Of a stretch of 64,000 nucleotides of DNA, positions 1-8,841 are shown piece after piece. Below the pieces are notes generated by a model. It was not told where the DNA came from, searched no databases, and saw only the letters and a list, made by a program, of their open reading frames with translations. The stretch is taken from NCBI GenBank assembly GCA_023375675.1, contig JALQBC010000015.1, positions 496,001 to 560,000 on the forward strand, written 5' to 3'. Each line of letters starts with the position of its first letter. Positions within the stretch are counted from its first letter, which is position 1. A program made the position numbers and the translations under genes. The DNA is from Cytospora piceicola (Eukaryota; Ascomycota; Sordariomycetes; Diaporthales; Cytosporaceae).

Positions 1-881
1 CGGCTTCGCAGGCCCCCGTCAACGTCTGCGAGCCCAACCTCCACGGCAAGTCGCGCTTCGTCGACGAGCTCCGGCCCATACCGTACCTCCTGCGCACCAA
101 GCGGTCGAAGCGGTGCCCCGTCTGCAGGCACATCGTCTCCAAGCCCGAGGCGAAGGTGACCAACACCCGGTTCCGCATCCGCCTGGTGGCGGGTAGTTAC
201 ATCCCCAGCATTTCCATGCGGCCCCTGCAGGCCACCTCCCTCTCGCAGAGCATAACCGGGAACCCAGCCGGCACATCGCCGTCGTCGTCCTCATCACTGT
301 CCGGCCCCGCGGCCCTGCTCGCGCCGCTGAGGCCGGTGCAGTACCTCCTGACGTTCAAGAACCCCATCTTCGAGTCGGTCAAGGTCACGCTGGCGACGCC
401 CTCCGTGACGCCGGGCCGGTTCGCGAGCAAGGTGACGATCCTCTGCCCCGAGTTCGAGATCGACGCCAACACGGACGTCTGGGACGAGGCCCTCAAGGAC
501 AGGCGGTCGCTCCTCCAGCAGGCCGCGAGGGAGGAGACCCCCGGCGGGTCCCAGCAGCCCTCGGTCGAGCCGGGCAAGGTGTGGGAGCGCGGCCGGAACT
601 GGGTCACCATCGTCGTCGAGGTCGTGCCCGCGTCCCTGCGCCTGGAGAGGATGAACGCCTCGCTGGTCAGGGCGGAGCGGTTCGGCAAGCGGGAGTTGGA
701 CCTGGGCCCGTTGAGGGAGGACGAGGATGTGTTGGAGATCCCCATGTTTGTCCGGCTGGAGTGGGAGGCGGATGTGGGACATGAGGACGCCCCCGCTAGA
801 GACACGCCGGGTGACGGGAGAGAAAAGAGGGAGCTGGCATATTGGTGTGTTATGGGGATTGGGAAGATCAATCAGGATTGA
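1..881 (+). CDS. Dynactin subunit p62 (DCTN4 family), 3' part only
   Basis: The gene enters from the left edge: reading is open from base 3 in the frame that ends at TGA 879-881, giving about 292 C-terminal residues with no intron visible. The fragment starts with ASQAPVNVCEPNLHGKSRF and contains a CPVCRHI zinc-type motif followed by KPEAKV and FRIRLVAGSYIP, which is the conserved middle of dynactin p62. The C-terminal end, REKRELAYWCVMGIGKI, also matches that family. p62 belongs to the pointed-end complex of dynactin, the dynein activator for retrograde transport and nuclear migration along microtubules. A Ser-rich stretch after SITGNPAG and a Glu/Arg-rich loop around VEPGKVWERG look like variable insertions. 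The gene converges on the ribosomal gene downstream. Family assignment is firm; the N-terminal half lies outside the window. Confidence 0.9.
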   Translation, partial: ASQAPVNVCEPNLHGKSRFVDELRPIPYLLRTKRSKRCPVCRHIVSKPEAKVTNTRFRIRLVAGSYIPSISMRPLQATSLSQSITGNPAGTSPSSSSSLSGPAALLAPLRPVQYLLTFKNPIFESVKVTLATPSVTPGRFASKVTILCPEFEIDANTDVWDEALKDRRSLLQQAAREETPGGSQQPSVEPGKVWERGRNWVTIVVEVVPASLRLERMNASLVRAERFGKRELDLGPLREDEDVLEIPMFVRLEWEADVGHEDAPARDTPGDGREKRELAYWCVMGIGKINQD

Positions 882-1269
882 GGAATCAGAACGGATACGA
901 GAGAAGAACAAGTCACGATACCCAAATAGAAGCAATTTTCACTATGCAAGTCGCCGCAGCCAAGAGATGAAGACAATTTGTAGGGGCGATGGATGTTTGG
1001 CGATTCATTGACAATGTTTAGACCATGCTTGTTCTATTTTGACAAGCTATCCTGTTCTTAAAACAAGACGCAGAAAACGCCGACATGCCTTCCTTTTAGT
1101 TGCCAATGCCAACCCTTGTCCCATGATCAATTAAAACATTGCCAAATTCGTGTAAGAAAAATCACCAAAACCCCTCAACACCCTTCGGGTATCCTTTTCA
1201 TTTCCTAGCCGGGGAGACAGCCGTCTCACCCGCCCAAGTCATCAAGCACTCATACCGGAGAGAGCACAT
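882..1269. other. Convergent 3' intergenic region
   Basis: The 388 bases between the dynactin stop and the eS7 stop hold both 3' untranslated regions. They are AT-richer than the genes. I see no further gene or repeat. Confidence 0.6.
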
Positions 1270-2272
1270 CTAGTACTCAGCAGAGCTGTTCTGGGGGAAC
1301 TCGAAGACGACACCACGGCCGGTAAGCTTGCGGTAGACCTCGGAGTAGGTGTCCAGACGGTAGTCAACACCACCACGCTCCTTCTCGTCGAGGATGACCT
1401 TGAGGGTCTTGGCACCGTCCTCCTTGGTGCGGAGACGCTTGCCGACGATCTCGACGGGGAAGACGAGGTCGGTCAGGATGGCGTCGTGGACGGCAGTCAG
1501 AGTGCGGCTGCGAGGGCGCTTCTGGGTCTGGGTGTTGCGAGAGCGGGTGGAGCGCTTGGGGCGGGGTAGGATGCGACGCGAGGCCAGGATCAGGACGTGG
1601 CGGTCGGAGAACTTCTTCTCCAGCTCACGGGTGAGGCTAAAAGGACGTGGTCATCAGTATGATACGAACGATATGTGGGTGGAGGGATTTGAGGGTGTAG
1701 TAGACTTACCGCTGCTGGACGCGGTGGAATCCCTGCAGGGAAGGGACGGGGACAAAGATGACAATAGCCTTCTTGCCGTGACCAACCTCGATCTATTGAA
1801 GATCACAAAGTTAGCCTGCGAGCTCCCGGATGGTCTGTCTTGTCAAGAACAGAATCCGTGGACCGCTTCCCGTCCTATTCCGCCTATTCCACATTGTACT
1901 CGAGTGTTTCTGATTGTATGTGTGCAGCGAGAATGGATCGCAATTGGATCGCAACATCTCTCGAAGTTCGAAGTATTTCGTTGCAGACAAACGGTCGTCG
2001 CACTCTCGGTGGAATAGGGGTTTTATCGGTTTGCGAATCTTCGAGATTCATATTCCTTTCATGATGTTTCCTTTGCTTTGCTGTGGATTCAGAGTGAGTT
2101 TATTTCATACCTCCTTGGCAGAGACGAACTGCAGAGGGCGCAGAGCGGCCTTGAGGTCGGCAGTGTTGCTCTCGAGATCGAAGAGGGCACCAGCGATGCT
2201 CGTCTCGAGCTCAGAAGGGTTCTGGCGCGAAGGCGAGGTGGGCGCGATCTTGTTCAGCTGAGGGGCGGACAT
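1270..2272 (-). CDS. RPS7: 40S ribosomal protein eS7 (Rps7)
   Basis: Three exons, 2272-2111, 1792-1710 and 1636-1270, join to a 203-residue protein. It begins [19 protein letters not shown] and ends [11 protein letters not shown], the usual eS7 length. Recognisable family blocks are [10 protein letters not shown] in exon 1, [20 protein letters not shown] in exon 2, and [21 protein letters not shown] and [10 protein letters not shown] in exon 3. The donor sites are GTATGA and GTAAGT; exon phases close exactly (162+83+367 nt). eS7 sits in the small ribosomal subunit and is needed for 18S rRNA maturation. The first intron (2110-1793, 318 bp) is long for this genome. Introns of ribosomal protein genes can host snoRNAs, but I found no convincing C/D box pair there. 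Start choice is fixed by the conserved MSAPQ N-terminus. Confidence 0.95.
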
Positions 2273-2815
2273 TTTGACTGCTGGGAGGTGGTTGGTTCCG
2301 TTGAAGGATTTGGAGGCAGTCAAGTATGTCGGTCTGAGGAGGGGGAGAAGGAGAGGTTGAAGTCGGACACGGAAGAAATAAATCGTGGTGGACGACCCAG
2401 TCCCGCTACCGAAAAGTTTTTGGCTCTCCGAATTGTGGGCTTGGTCTGTGCGCGGCGTCTAGCGTCTCGCTGTGGCAGTTTTAGCGTGCAAGTGGTAGCC
2501 AGCTGGCGACGGCTGTGGCTTGGCTTGGCAGCTGACTCAAGTCCTCACCCACACTGTCATCAACACTAACAACTGTTTGCCCAGATCATCATTCACGAAG
2601 TTGCAGGGCAGCAGCGCAGCCTTGGTCATCCATAACCGGGTACAGTCTGACTTTGTTACTTGAATTGCAGTATGTTACTACTTCTGACCGATCTGTCGAG
2701 CGACAACTTCTCACCGGGACAGCAGGTTATGTACCAAGTCTGCCAAGACACCTGACTAAATATACTCTTTACACATCCTCCTTCTCCTCTCAACTCTTCC
2801 ATCAAATCCAATTGT
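2273..2815. promoter_or_regulatory. eS7 promoter region and BVMO 3' flank
   Basis: These 543 bases separate the eS7 start from the BVMO stop, both genes reading leftward. The eS7 promoter must lie here. No TATA box or known ribosomal-protein element could be assigned with confidence. Confidence 0.4.
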
Positions 2816-4315
2816 CTAGGACAGATATAACGCCTTCGTGAGGTTTCCATACCTGGCATGCAACCAATCCAGCCAGATATTGCCCCTCCCCTTCCACGGA
2901 CCCTTCCCATGGGCATCGTTCCACGGTGTACTACTCCCAGCCTTCTTGATATATGTGGCCGTCAGTCTCAACCAAGACACTCTGTCTTCCTCATCTACCC
3001 GGTATCCTGCCGGCAGACGAGGAACAGCAACCTCCTTACCCATCTTTTGTACCTTGTCCAACAGACGACACAGCGAGATGGCCGTGTTGTCGGCCCCCAG
3101 CGTCCATGAGGCCCAGGCATATCCCACCGTGAACATCAGGTTCGGTACGTCGTTCAGCATGCATCCGTTCCAGATAACATGCTCACCCGGGCGAATCAGT
3201 TCACCATCCACACGCACAGGGATCTTGCCACCCCAGCACAGCTTCAGGCCCGTCGCGGTGACGATGGCGTCGGCCTGCAACTTCTGTCCATCTTCACATT
3301 CGATACCGTTCTCTGTGACTGTCTTGATCTTTGCCGTCACAACATCAGCCTTGGCCGGCTGACCATCCACCCCGTGCAGGACCTTGAAGAAATCACCATC
3401 CGGGGCCAGACACAACCTTTGCTCCCACGGGTTGTACGCCGGCGTGAAGTGTGGGTCAGGGTTCACATTCGACCCCTTCAGCTGCTCCTTGATTGACTGC
3501 GATAGCTTGTCCCTCATGAACAGTGGGAAGTACTGGCATATGAGCACGGTCAAAAAGGGCACGAACGCGAAATACAGCCACTCCACCCACTGAGCCACCC
3601 TTCGGGGGACCAGGGATCGTGCCCACGCGAACGGCGCAACATTGATGGGGCTCGCGATCCACGTTGGCGACCGCTGCAGCATGGTGACGTGCTTCACGCC
3701 TTGCTTCACCAGCGCGGGGATGAGTGTGATGGACGTCGCACCGGAGCCGATGACGACGAACGTCTTGTCCTTGACATCGTACTCCGTCGGCCAGAACTGC
3801 GGGTGGATGACCTTGCCTTGGAACCTCTCCAGGCCGGGAATGTCCGCCTTCAGGGGCTCGTCATAGTCGTAGTACCCGCTCGCCAGCACAATCCACTTCG
3901 CCCGGTACACCTTCTTCGCCCCGTCGTTGTCCACGCTCAGCGTCCACCTCTTTGTCTCGCTGTCCCAGTTGCTCCCGACCACCTTGTGGCGCAGGCTGAT
4001 GTATTGGTCGAGGTTGTACAGGGAGATGCACTCCTGCAGGTAGGAAATAATGAGGGGACCTTGGGCGATCGGGGTCTTGTGTGGCCATGGGTGCCAGGCG
4101 AAGCCAAATGTGTAGAGGTCGCTGTCCGACCGGATGCCCGGGTATTTGAAGAGATCCCACGTTCCTCCGATGCTGTCCCGGGCCTCGAGGACTGCGAACT
4201 TGGCGTTGGGCAGACTGGTCTGGAGACGGTATGCGCAGTTGATACCTGCGACTCCCGCCCCGACGACGACAATGTCGTAGTCGAAGGAGACGTCTGTGTC
4301 GTTGACGGAGCCCAT
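2816..4315 (-). CDS. Flavin-containing / Baeyer-Villiger-type monooxygenase
   Basis: A single exon encodes 499 residues. An FAD-binding Rossmann motif GAGVAG lies at residues 19-24, then GGTWDLFKYPGIRSDSD at 50-66, typical of class B flavoprotein monooxygenases. The sequence FQGKVIHPQFWP at 165-176 fits the Baeyer-Villiger fingerprint FxGxxxHxxxWP rather than the plain FMO form that ends in Y or F. A second dinucleotide motif, GSGATS (190-195), would bind NADPH. Such enzymes insert oxygen next to a ketone or oxidise heteroatoms using NADPH and O2; the substrate cannot be told. The MGSV start gives a short N-terminus before the FAD fold. The next gene upstream on the same strand is a flavin-dependent ene-reductase, so the two could act on one substrate class. 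A GPFRG-like C-terminal segment (GKGPWKGRGNIW) ends the protein without a membrane anchor. Confidence 0.88.
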   Translation of the reverse strand: MGSVNDTDVSFDYDIVVVGAGVAGINCAYRLQTSLPNAKFAVLEARDSIGGTWDLFKYPGIRSDSDLYTFGFAWHPWPHKTPIAQGPLIISYLQECISLYNLDQYISLRHKVVGSNWDSETKRWTLSVDNDGAKKVYRAKWIVLASGYYDYDEPLKADIPGLERFQGKVIHPQFWPTEYDVKDKTFVVIGSGATSITLIPALVKQGVKHVTMLQRSPTWIASPINVAPFAWARSLVPRRVAQWVEWLYFAFVPFLTVLICQYFPLFMRDKLSQSIKEQLKGSNVNPDPHFTPAYNPWEQRLCLAPDGDFFKVLHGVDGQPAKADVVTAKIKTVTENGIECEDGQKLQADAIVTATGLKLCWGGKIPVRVDGELIRPGEHVIWNGCMLNDVPNLMFTVGYAWASWTLGADNTAISLCRLLDKVQKMGKEVAVPRLPAGYRVDEEDRVSWLRLTATYIKKAGSSTPWNDAHGKGPWKGRGNIWLDWLHARYGNLTKALYLS

Positions 4316-5409
4316 ATTGATCGGTCCCTTTCTTCAGGTGTGGATTTGATACAGTACTTCGATTCCAGCACACAGGGACAGAGATGCTCGACTCTTAAGT
4401 GCCCAGCCAGGTCAATTCCCAAGTGCGGATGGAACCCCTCAGTGTAAGTAGTCTGGTATATCCGACGAACCTCGGTCCGGGGTGGATAGCCTCTCCTTGC
4501 ACGGACGTGGCTCACGATCAGGGGAGAAGCCTAGGTTGCTTAAAGCGATAGATATAACTCCGCTTTGATGCCGCGCGATACGTACGACCCCGTCGTGATC
4601 CTGTCAAGAAAACCTGGCATCCAGAGGTGTCCTGACTCCGGGCCTACAGCTGGCCCATCTTTCGTTCTTGTAACTGCCATCCTTCCCCCACCAAAACCTC
4701 GGGTTCTTAAAGCAACCGAGGCACATGAAGACAGGTATGGCACCACCTTCACCGGTAGTACCGGTTATTTCATCAAGGCGGGGAAATAGATGCTATGCCG
4801 ACAGTACGTCCCGAGGTCTCTAACGGGCTTGGTAGGCGGTGCGGGCACCGGCATCGAAAGCCAAGTTCTGAGTGCACTTGTTACTGGTCCGGAGGCGAAA
4901 GTTGCTTTCCATAGGCAAAGACGTTGAGAGGAGCATCACGGTCCCCACTTTTCTAATGCAGGACTGAGGCGTACGACGTTATGGTTGCGTAGTACCTGGC
5001 AAGGTAAGTGAGCCGACCTCCGACTACATTGCACAATCAAAAGAAATCTACACTATACCGGTATTGCCTTGTGGCAGGTTTCGAAGTCCCGAGGTCTAAG
5101 TCCAATGTCACGGTCCTTGACTTCAAATATAAAGTCTCGGAAAGTATGGGTGTCCCGAGGTCCGTCCGGACTCCGGAGCACGACACTTTAGTACGAAACT
5201 TCCTAGGAGTCAAGCCACTTTCTCAGCGTTATGAATTGTCAACCGTATAGTTATCTATACAATGGGAATCGACTATAGGATGAATCCAGGAGACAACACC
5301 TAAGTAAGCCCGGCAGATAAACATGCAAAACCCCGAAAAATATGTGAAATAACTCCCGCGCAAAGTACGTATACACCCATCACAATTACTACACCGCCTG
5401 CCTGTTTAT
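4316..5409. promoter_or_regulatory. BVMO upstream region with a decamer repeated three times
   Basis: This 1.1-kb gap lies between the BVMO start and the OYE stop. It contains the exact decamer TCCCGAGGTC three times in direct orientation, at 4809-4818, 5087-5096 and 5153-5162. The CCGAGG core would suit a zinc-cluster regulator, but that is inference. No coding sequence was recognised. Confidence 0.45.
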
Positions 5410-6791
5410 CTAAGCCATCAGATCCGCCAACTTGGCGATCTGCGTGCTGTACCAAGACTATAATCGAACGACAAGTCAGTTATAAGTCCCACTATTGCGA
5501 CCAAAGCAGAAAGGGGAGGGAAACAACTTACGCTCTCAGCTCCGGCACCGATAGCAGCAGGAGCCTGCTTCTGCAGCCACGACATCTCGACCCTCTTGGC
5601 GTACAGCTTCGCGTCCTCGTCCTTGATCTCCTTGTTGAACACAATGTTCTTGGGCAGGGACGGGTTGAGAGCCGCGGGACGGCCGAGGCCGACCATGTCA
5701 CAGCCGCCCTCGACCAGGGCCGACTCCATGCCCTGGCGGGACCTGAAGCCGCCGGTGACGATGAGCGGCACCTTGGGGAACTTGGAGCGGATGGCCTTGG
5801 CGAACTCGATGAAGAAGGCCTCGCGGGCCTTTGTCCGGTCCGACTTGTTCGACTCCTTGGCGCCCATGAACATCTGGATGGGAGGTTAGAATGTGTACTG
5901 TGCTCGATATTTTGATTTCTTTCATGAGGCGAGAAAACTTACGGTAGGGTCCTCGTACGTGCCACCGCTGACCTCGAGGAAGTCGATACCAGCATCGTTG
6001 ATGGCCTGCAGCTGCTCGATGCAGTCCGACATGGCCTCCTCGGTCTGGTGGTCCACGCTGTTGAGCTTGATGCCGACGGTGAAGCCCGCAGGCGTGGCCT
6101 CCCTGACGGCCTTGATGATGTCGACGATGATCTTGGTCCTCTTGACCGGGCTGCCGCCGTACGCGTCCGTCCGCGTGTTGGACTTGGCGCTCAGGAACTG
6201 CGCGAGCAGGTAGCCGTGGGCGGCGTGGACCTCGATGCCGTCGAAGCCCGCCTCGGCGCTGATGCGGGCGGTGCGGGCGTACCGCGCGACGACGTCCTCG
6301 CACTCGGCGACCGTCATGGCCCGGGGGGTGCCGAAGACGACGGCGCTGGCCAGCTTGGCGAGGATGCCGTCGCCCAGGTTCAGGGCGATGGCCGAGGGCG
6401 CGAGGTTCTTCTCGAAGAAGCCCCTGGTGCCGGCGCCGGCGGGCGACTGGCGGCCCGGGTGGTTGACCTGCACCACGGTCGGGGTGGACTTGTCGGCGCC
6501 CTTGCACGCCTTGGCCCAGGCCGTCCACGCCGCGAGCATCTTGGGCTCGTCGTCGATGAGGGCCGTGTCGTCCGGCCCGCCGAGGTACCGGCAGTCGACC
6601 TGCACGTTGCCCGTGATGACCATGCCCCAGCCGCCCTCGGACCAGGCCTCGTAGGACCGGTTCATGGCCTCGCTGGGCAGGTAGTCGGTCTTCGGGCCGG
6701 CCATCTGTTCTGTCATGGCGGCATTGACGAGGCGGTTGGCGAGGACAAGGCCCGAGGGCAGCGTGGTGGGCTTGGCGAGTTGGATATCCAT
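5410..6791 (-). CDS. NADH:flavin oxidoreductase, Old Yellow Enzyme family
   Basis: Exons 6791-5943, 5873-5532 and 5457-5410 give 412 residues. The start MDIQLAKPTTLPSGLVLANR is preferred over an ATG 46 codons upstream because family members begin with the LxxGLxLxNRLVxAAM strand. Seen motifs: VNHPGRQSP (109-117); EVHAAHGYLLAQFLS (187-201) with the substrate-binding pair H189/H192; NTRTDAYGGS; and in exon 2 VTGGFRSRQGMESAL and DMVGLGRPAALNP, which bind the FMN phosphate. The fold is a TIM barrel with FMN; the enzymes reduce activated C=C bonds using NAD(P)H. The donors are GTAAGT at both introns and the phases close. The tiny last exon codes 15 residues (SWYSTQIAKLADLMA) and is the least certain part. 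It lies downstream of and in the same orientation as the coiled-coil gene, and immediately upstream of the BVMO. Confidence 0.9.
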
Positions 6792-7611
6792 TGTTGCGTT
6801 GTGTAGTGAGGGTTTTGTAGTGGTATTATTGTTCAGTATTTGGTGTGAGTACGAACGAGGGCTCCAGGGGTAGTAAAATAAAGATGAAACGCTAAAAACT
6901 GTGGTATAAGATGATGCTAACGCGTACAACCTGGGTATACAAATCAGTGAGGAAGTCTAACCGATGCAGGCGAACCAAGACAAGAGCGACAACAATATAA
7001 GTACACTTGAATTTTGACTGTATTGGTAAGCTACAGAGAGATTGACTGAAGAACTCGATGGCCCATTTTCATCAAGGCTCCAATTGCCTCGGTAGAAATT
7101 ATGGTCCCTACCCAGGTCATGGAAAACTAGAAGAGATCTAGAAGAAAAAAACACATTCTAGGGCCCCACTACTCGGACATCGCCACTATGCCGGTAGGTA
7201 AAAACGTGGACGGGATCTATTTTCTTTCGGGTAGGGGCTGGTACTGTCTGTCACCGCGGTCGAGGCCATCCTTGTTAACCCCGAGTCTTGCTTGATGACG
7301 GCGTAGTGCCCGAACTACGAAACAATCTTCGCAAGCAGCAAGTCAGGTGAGACTCAGATACCATTCCATCCTCAAGCCAATTGCTGCAGCATGTGACGGA
7401 TCAACACTGATCAGCCGAGCCGAGAGAAATCCCGAGGCAGTACTTATCTCGCGATGCCGAAACACAACCGCGATATCTGCGGAAGTCGCCCCGGAACAGA
7501 CCAAACGAGACATTTAACTTGACGTTTGACACTACGGGTTTAGTCTCTCACATAATTTCTCAGCACAGATGCAGCATGATTTGGATAATATGTGCAAACA
7601 ATCAGCTATTA
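6792..7611. promoter_or_regulatory. OYE promoter region and 3' flank of the coiled-coil gene
   Basis: The 820 bases upstream of the OYE start hold its promoter. The part next to the start is AT-rich, with an ATTATTGTTCAGTATTTGG stretch. No gene was recognised. Confidence 0.4.
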
Positions 7612-8841
7612 CTACCTGTTGAACTGTATGGTGAAGCTTCCTTCTTGTAGATCATCTCTAATGCCGTCTTCGACATTCCGTACCTCATCCTTCACATAAC
7701 TCTCCAGATCCATCTTGATGCCGAGGACACTATCTTCAGTACGCTCGTCGATCAGAGCGTCTACATCTGTAGTCACCTCATCGATCCGCGTGTCCATTCT
7801 CTCCTCTACCTGCGTGCAGATATCACCCTTCAGGGATTCCAGCTGCTCGTTCAGGCGATGATCAAGCCGCTCTACCAGCCGGGCTTCCATCTGCTGAAGC
7901 CTCTCGTCCATATAAGCAAACAGCCCTCTCTGCATATCCTCCTGCTGCCGAGCGAGGAGCTTCCCACAAAGGTCGAGGATATTTGTCTGGTCCATTGCGG
8001 GAGCAGCAGACTCGAGGCTGACGCGCCGCCGCTTTCTAGATGGCTGAGGCGCGGATGCTGTCGAATGCGGCGACAGCGCGACTTCGTTGTACGAAGGAGG
8101 TATCTCAAGTGAACCGTTATCCTCAGCTGCTGCACCGCTCTCTTGCTGTTTTTCTTTTCCTTTTCCGTCGTCCACAGACCTTGCATAGTCGGTAAGGGAG
8201 TCGACGACCCTCCCGCCCCGGCCTCCGTACAAGCCGCTAAGATCGGCATGCTTCGGATGTGACTTCAAGGAAGAATTGCTGGATGCTCGGCAGAGCGATT
8301 GGAGCCGCTTCGAGTTTGGCAAAGAATCAAGAGCCAGATATATGGCGAGCGTGTTCTGCTGCTTGAGCATTTCCAAGGTCTCTAGAAATTGAGAATCTGA
8401 CGTCGATTTTGGCCGGACAGGGACGTCCACAGGAGCGACCACTGAAACAGGCTTGGACAACACAAAACGCAGGCACATTATCTTGCAAGAGGATAGCCTG
8501 GCGGCAGGGCTAACGGCATTTTCTGGAAGTTTGTCGAGTTCTTCTTGTACCAACGAGAGAACTTGTTCGGGATGTATAAGAATATACAAGTAGGTTTTGA
8601 CTTGGTCCTGCTGTGCGAGGCCTTCAAGCACAACAGCGGCTCGTATCTTGAAGAAGGCAGTATTGGACAACGAGTCGAAGAATAGGTTCAGTTGGATGGG
8701 CGAAGGATCGGATGACTGAGCTAAATGGCATGTTGATCGAGACTGAGATGTGGCATCATGCCACTCAACCACGGCAGGCGTACCGCGGATATTGAGCACA
8801 TCGGGGGGTGGTGAGGCCCGAGACGAGGTTGCAGCAGCCAT
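7612..8841 (-). CDS. Uncharacterised nuclear-type coiled-coil protein
   Basis: An intronless ORF of 409 residues, MAAATSSRASPPPDVLNIRG to GSFTIQFNR. I do not recognise a named family. Residues 45-175 look globular (IQLNLFFDSLSNTAFFKIRAAVV, QDQVKTYLYILIHPEQVLSL, CKIMCLRFVLSKP) and predict as alternating strands and helices. Residues 185-285 are polar and probably disordered, with a basic cluster SRKRRRV at 268-274 resembling a monopartite nuclear localisation signal. From about 285 to 400 the sequence is strongly heptad-like and charged (RLQQMEARLVERLDHRLNEQ), a likely coiled coil that would oligomerise. Codon composition and the lack of frame breaks argue for a real gene. A nuclear role is inference from the basic cluster only. 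Confidence 0.75.
   Translation of the reverse strand: MAAATSSRASPPPDVLNIRGTPAVVEWHDATSQSRSTCHLAQSSDPSPIQLNLFFDSLSNTAFFKIRAAVVLEGLAQQDQVKTYLYILIHPEQVLSLVQEELDKLPENAVSPAARLSSCKIMCLRFVLSKPVSVVAPVDVPVRPKSTSDSQFLETLEMLKQQNTLAIYLALDSLPNSKRLQSLCRASSNSSLKSHPKHADLSGLYGGRGGRVVDSLTDYARSVDDGKGKEKQQESGAAAEDNGSLEIPPSYNEVALSPHSTASAPQPSRKRRRVSLESAAPAMDQTNILDLCGKLLARQQEDMQRGLFAYMDERLQQMEARLVERLDHRLNEQLESLKGDICTQVEERMDTRIDEVTTDVDALIDERTEDSVLGIKMDLESYVKDEVRNVEDGIRDDLQEGSFTIQFNR

Noticed and set aside
1793..2110. snoRNA in the long eS7 intron
   Set aside because: I found no paired C and D boxes in the correct order and no terminal stem.
6048..6806. 252-codon open frame antisense to the OYE gene
   Set aside because: Arg/Gly/Asp-rich shadow reading of the OYE exon; the OYE motifs are unambiguous on the other strand.
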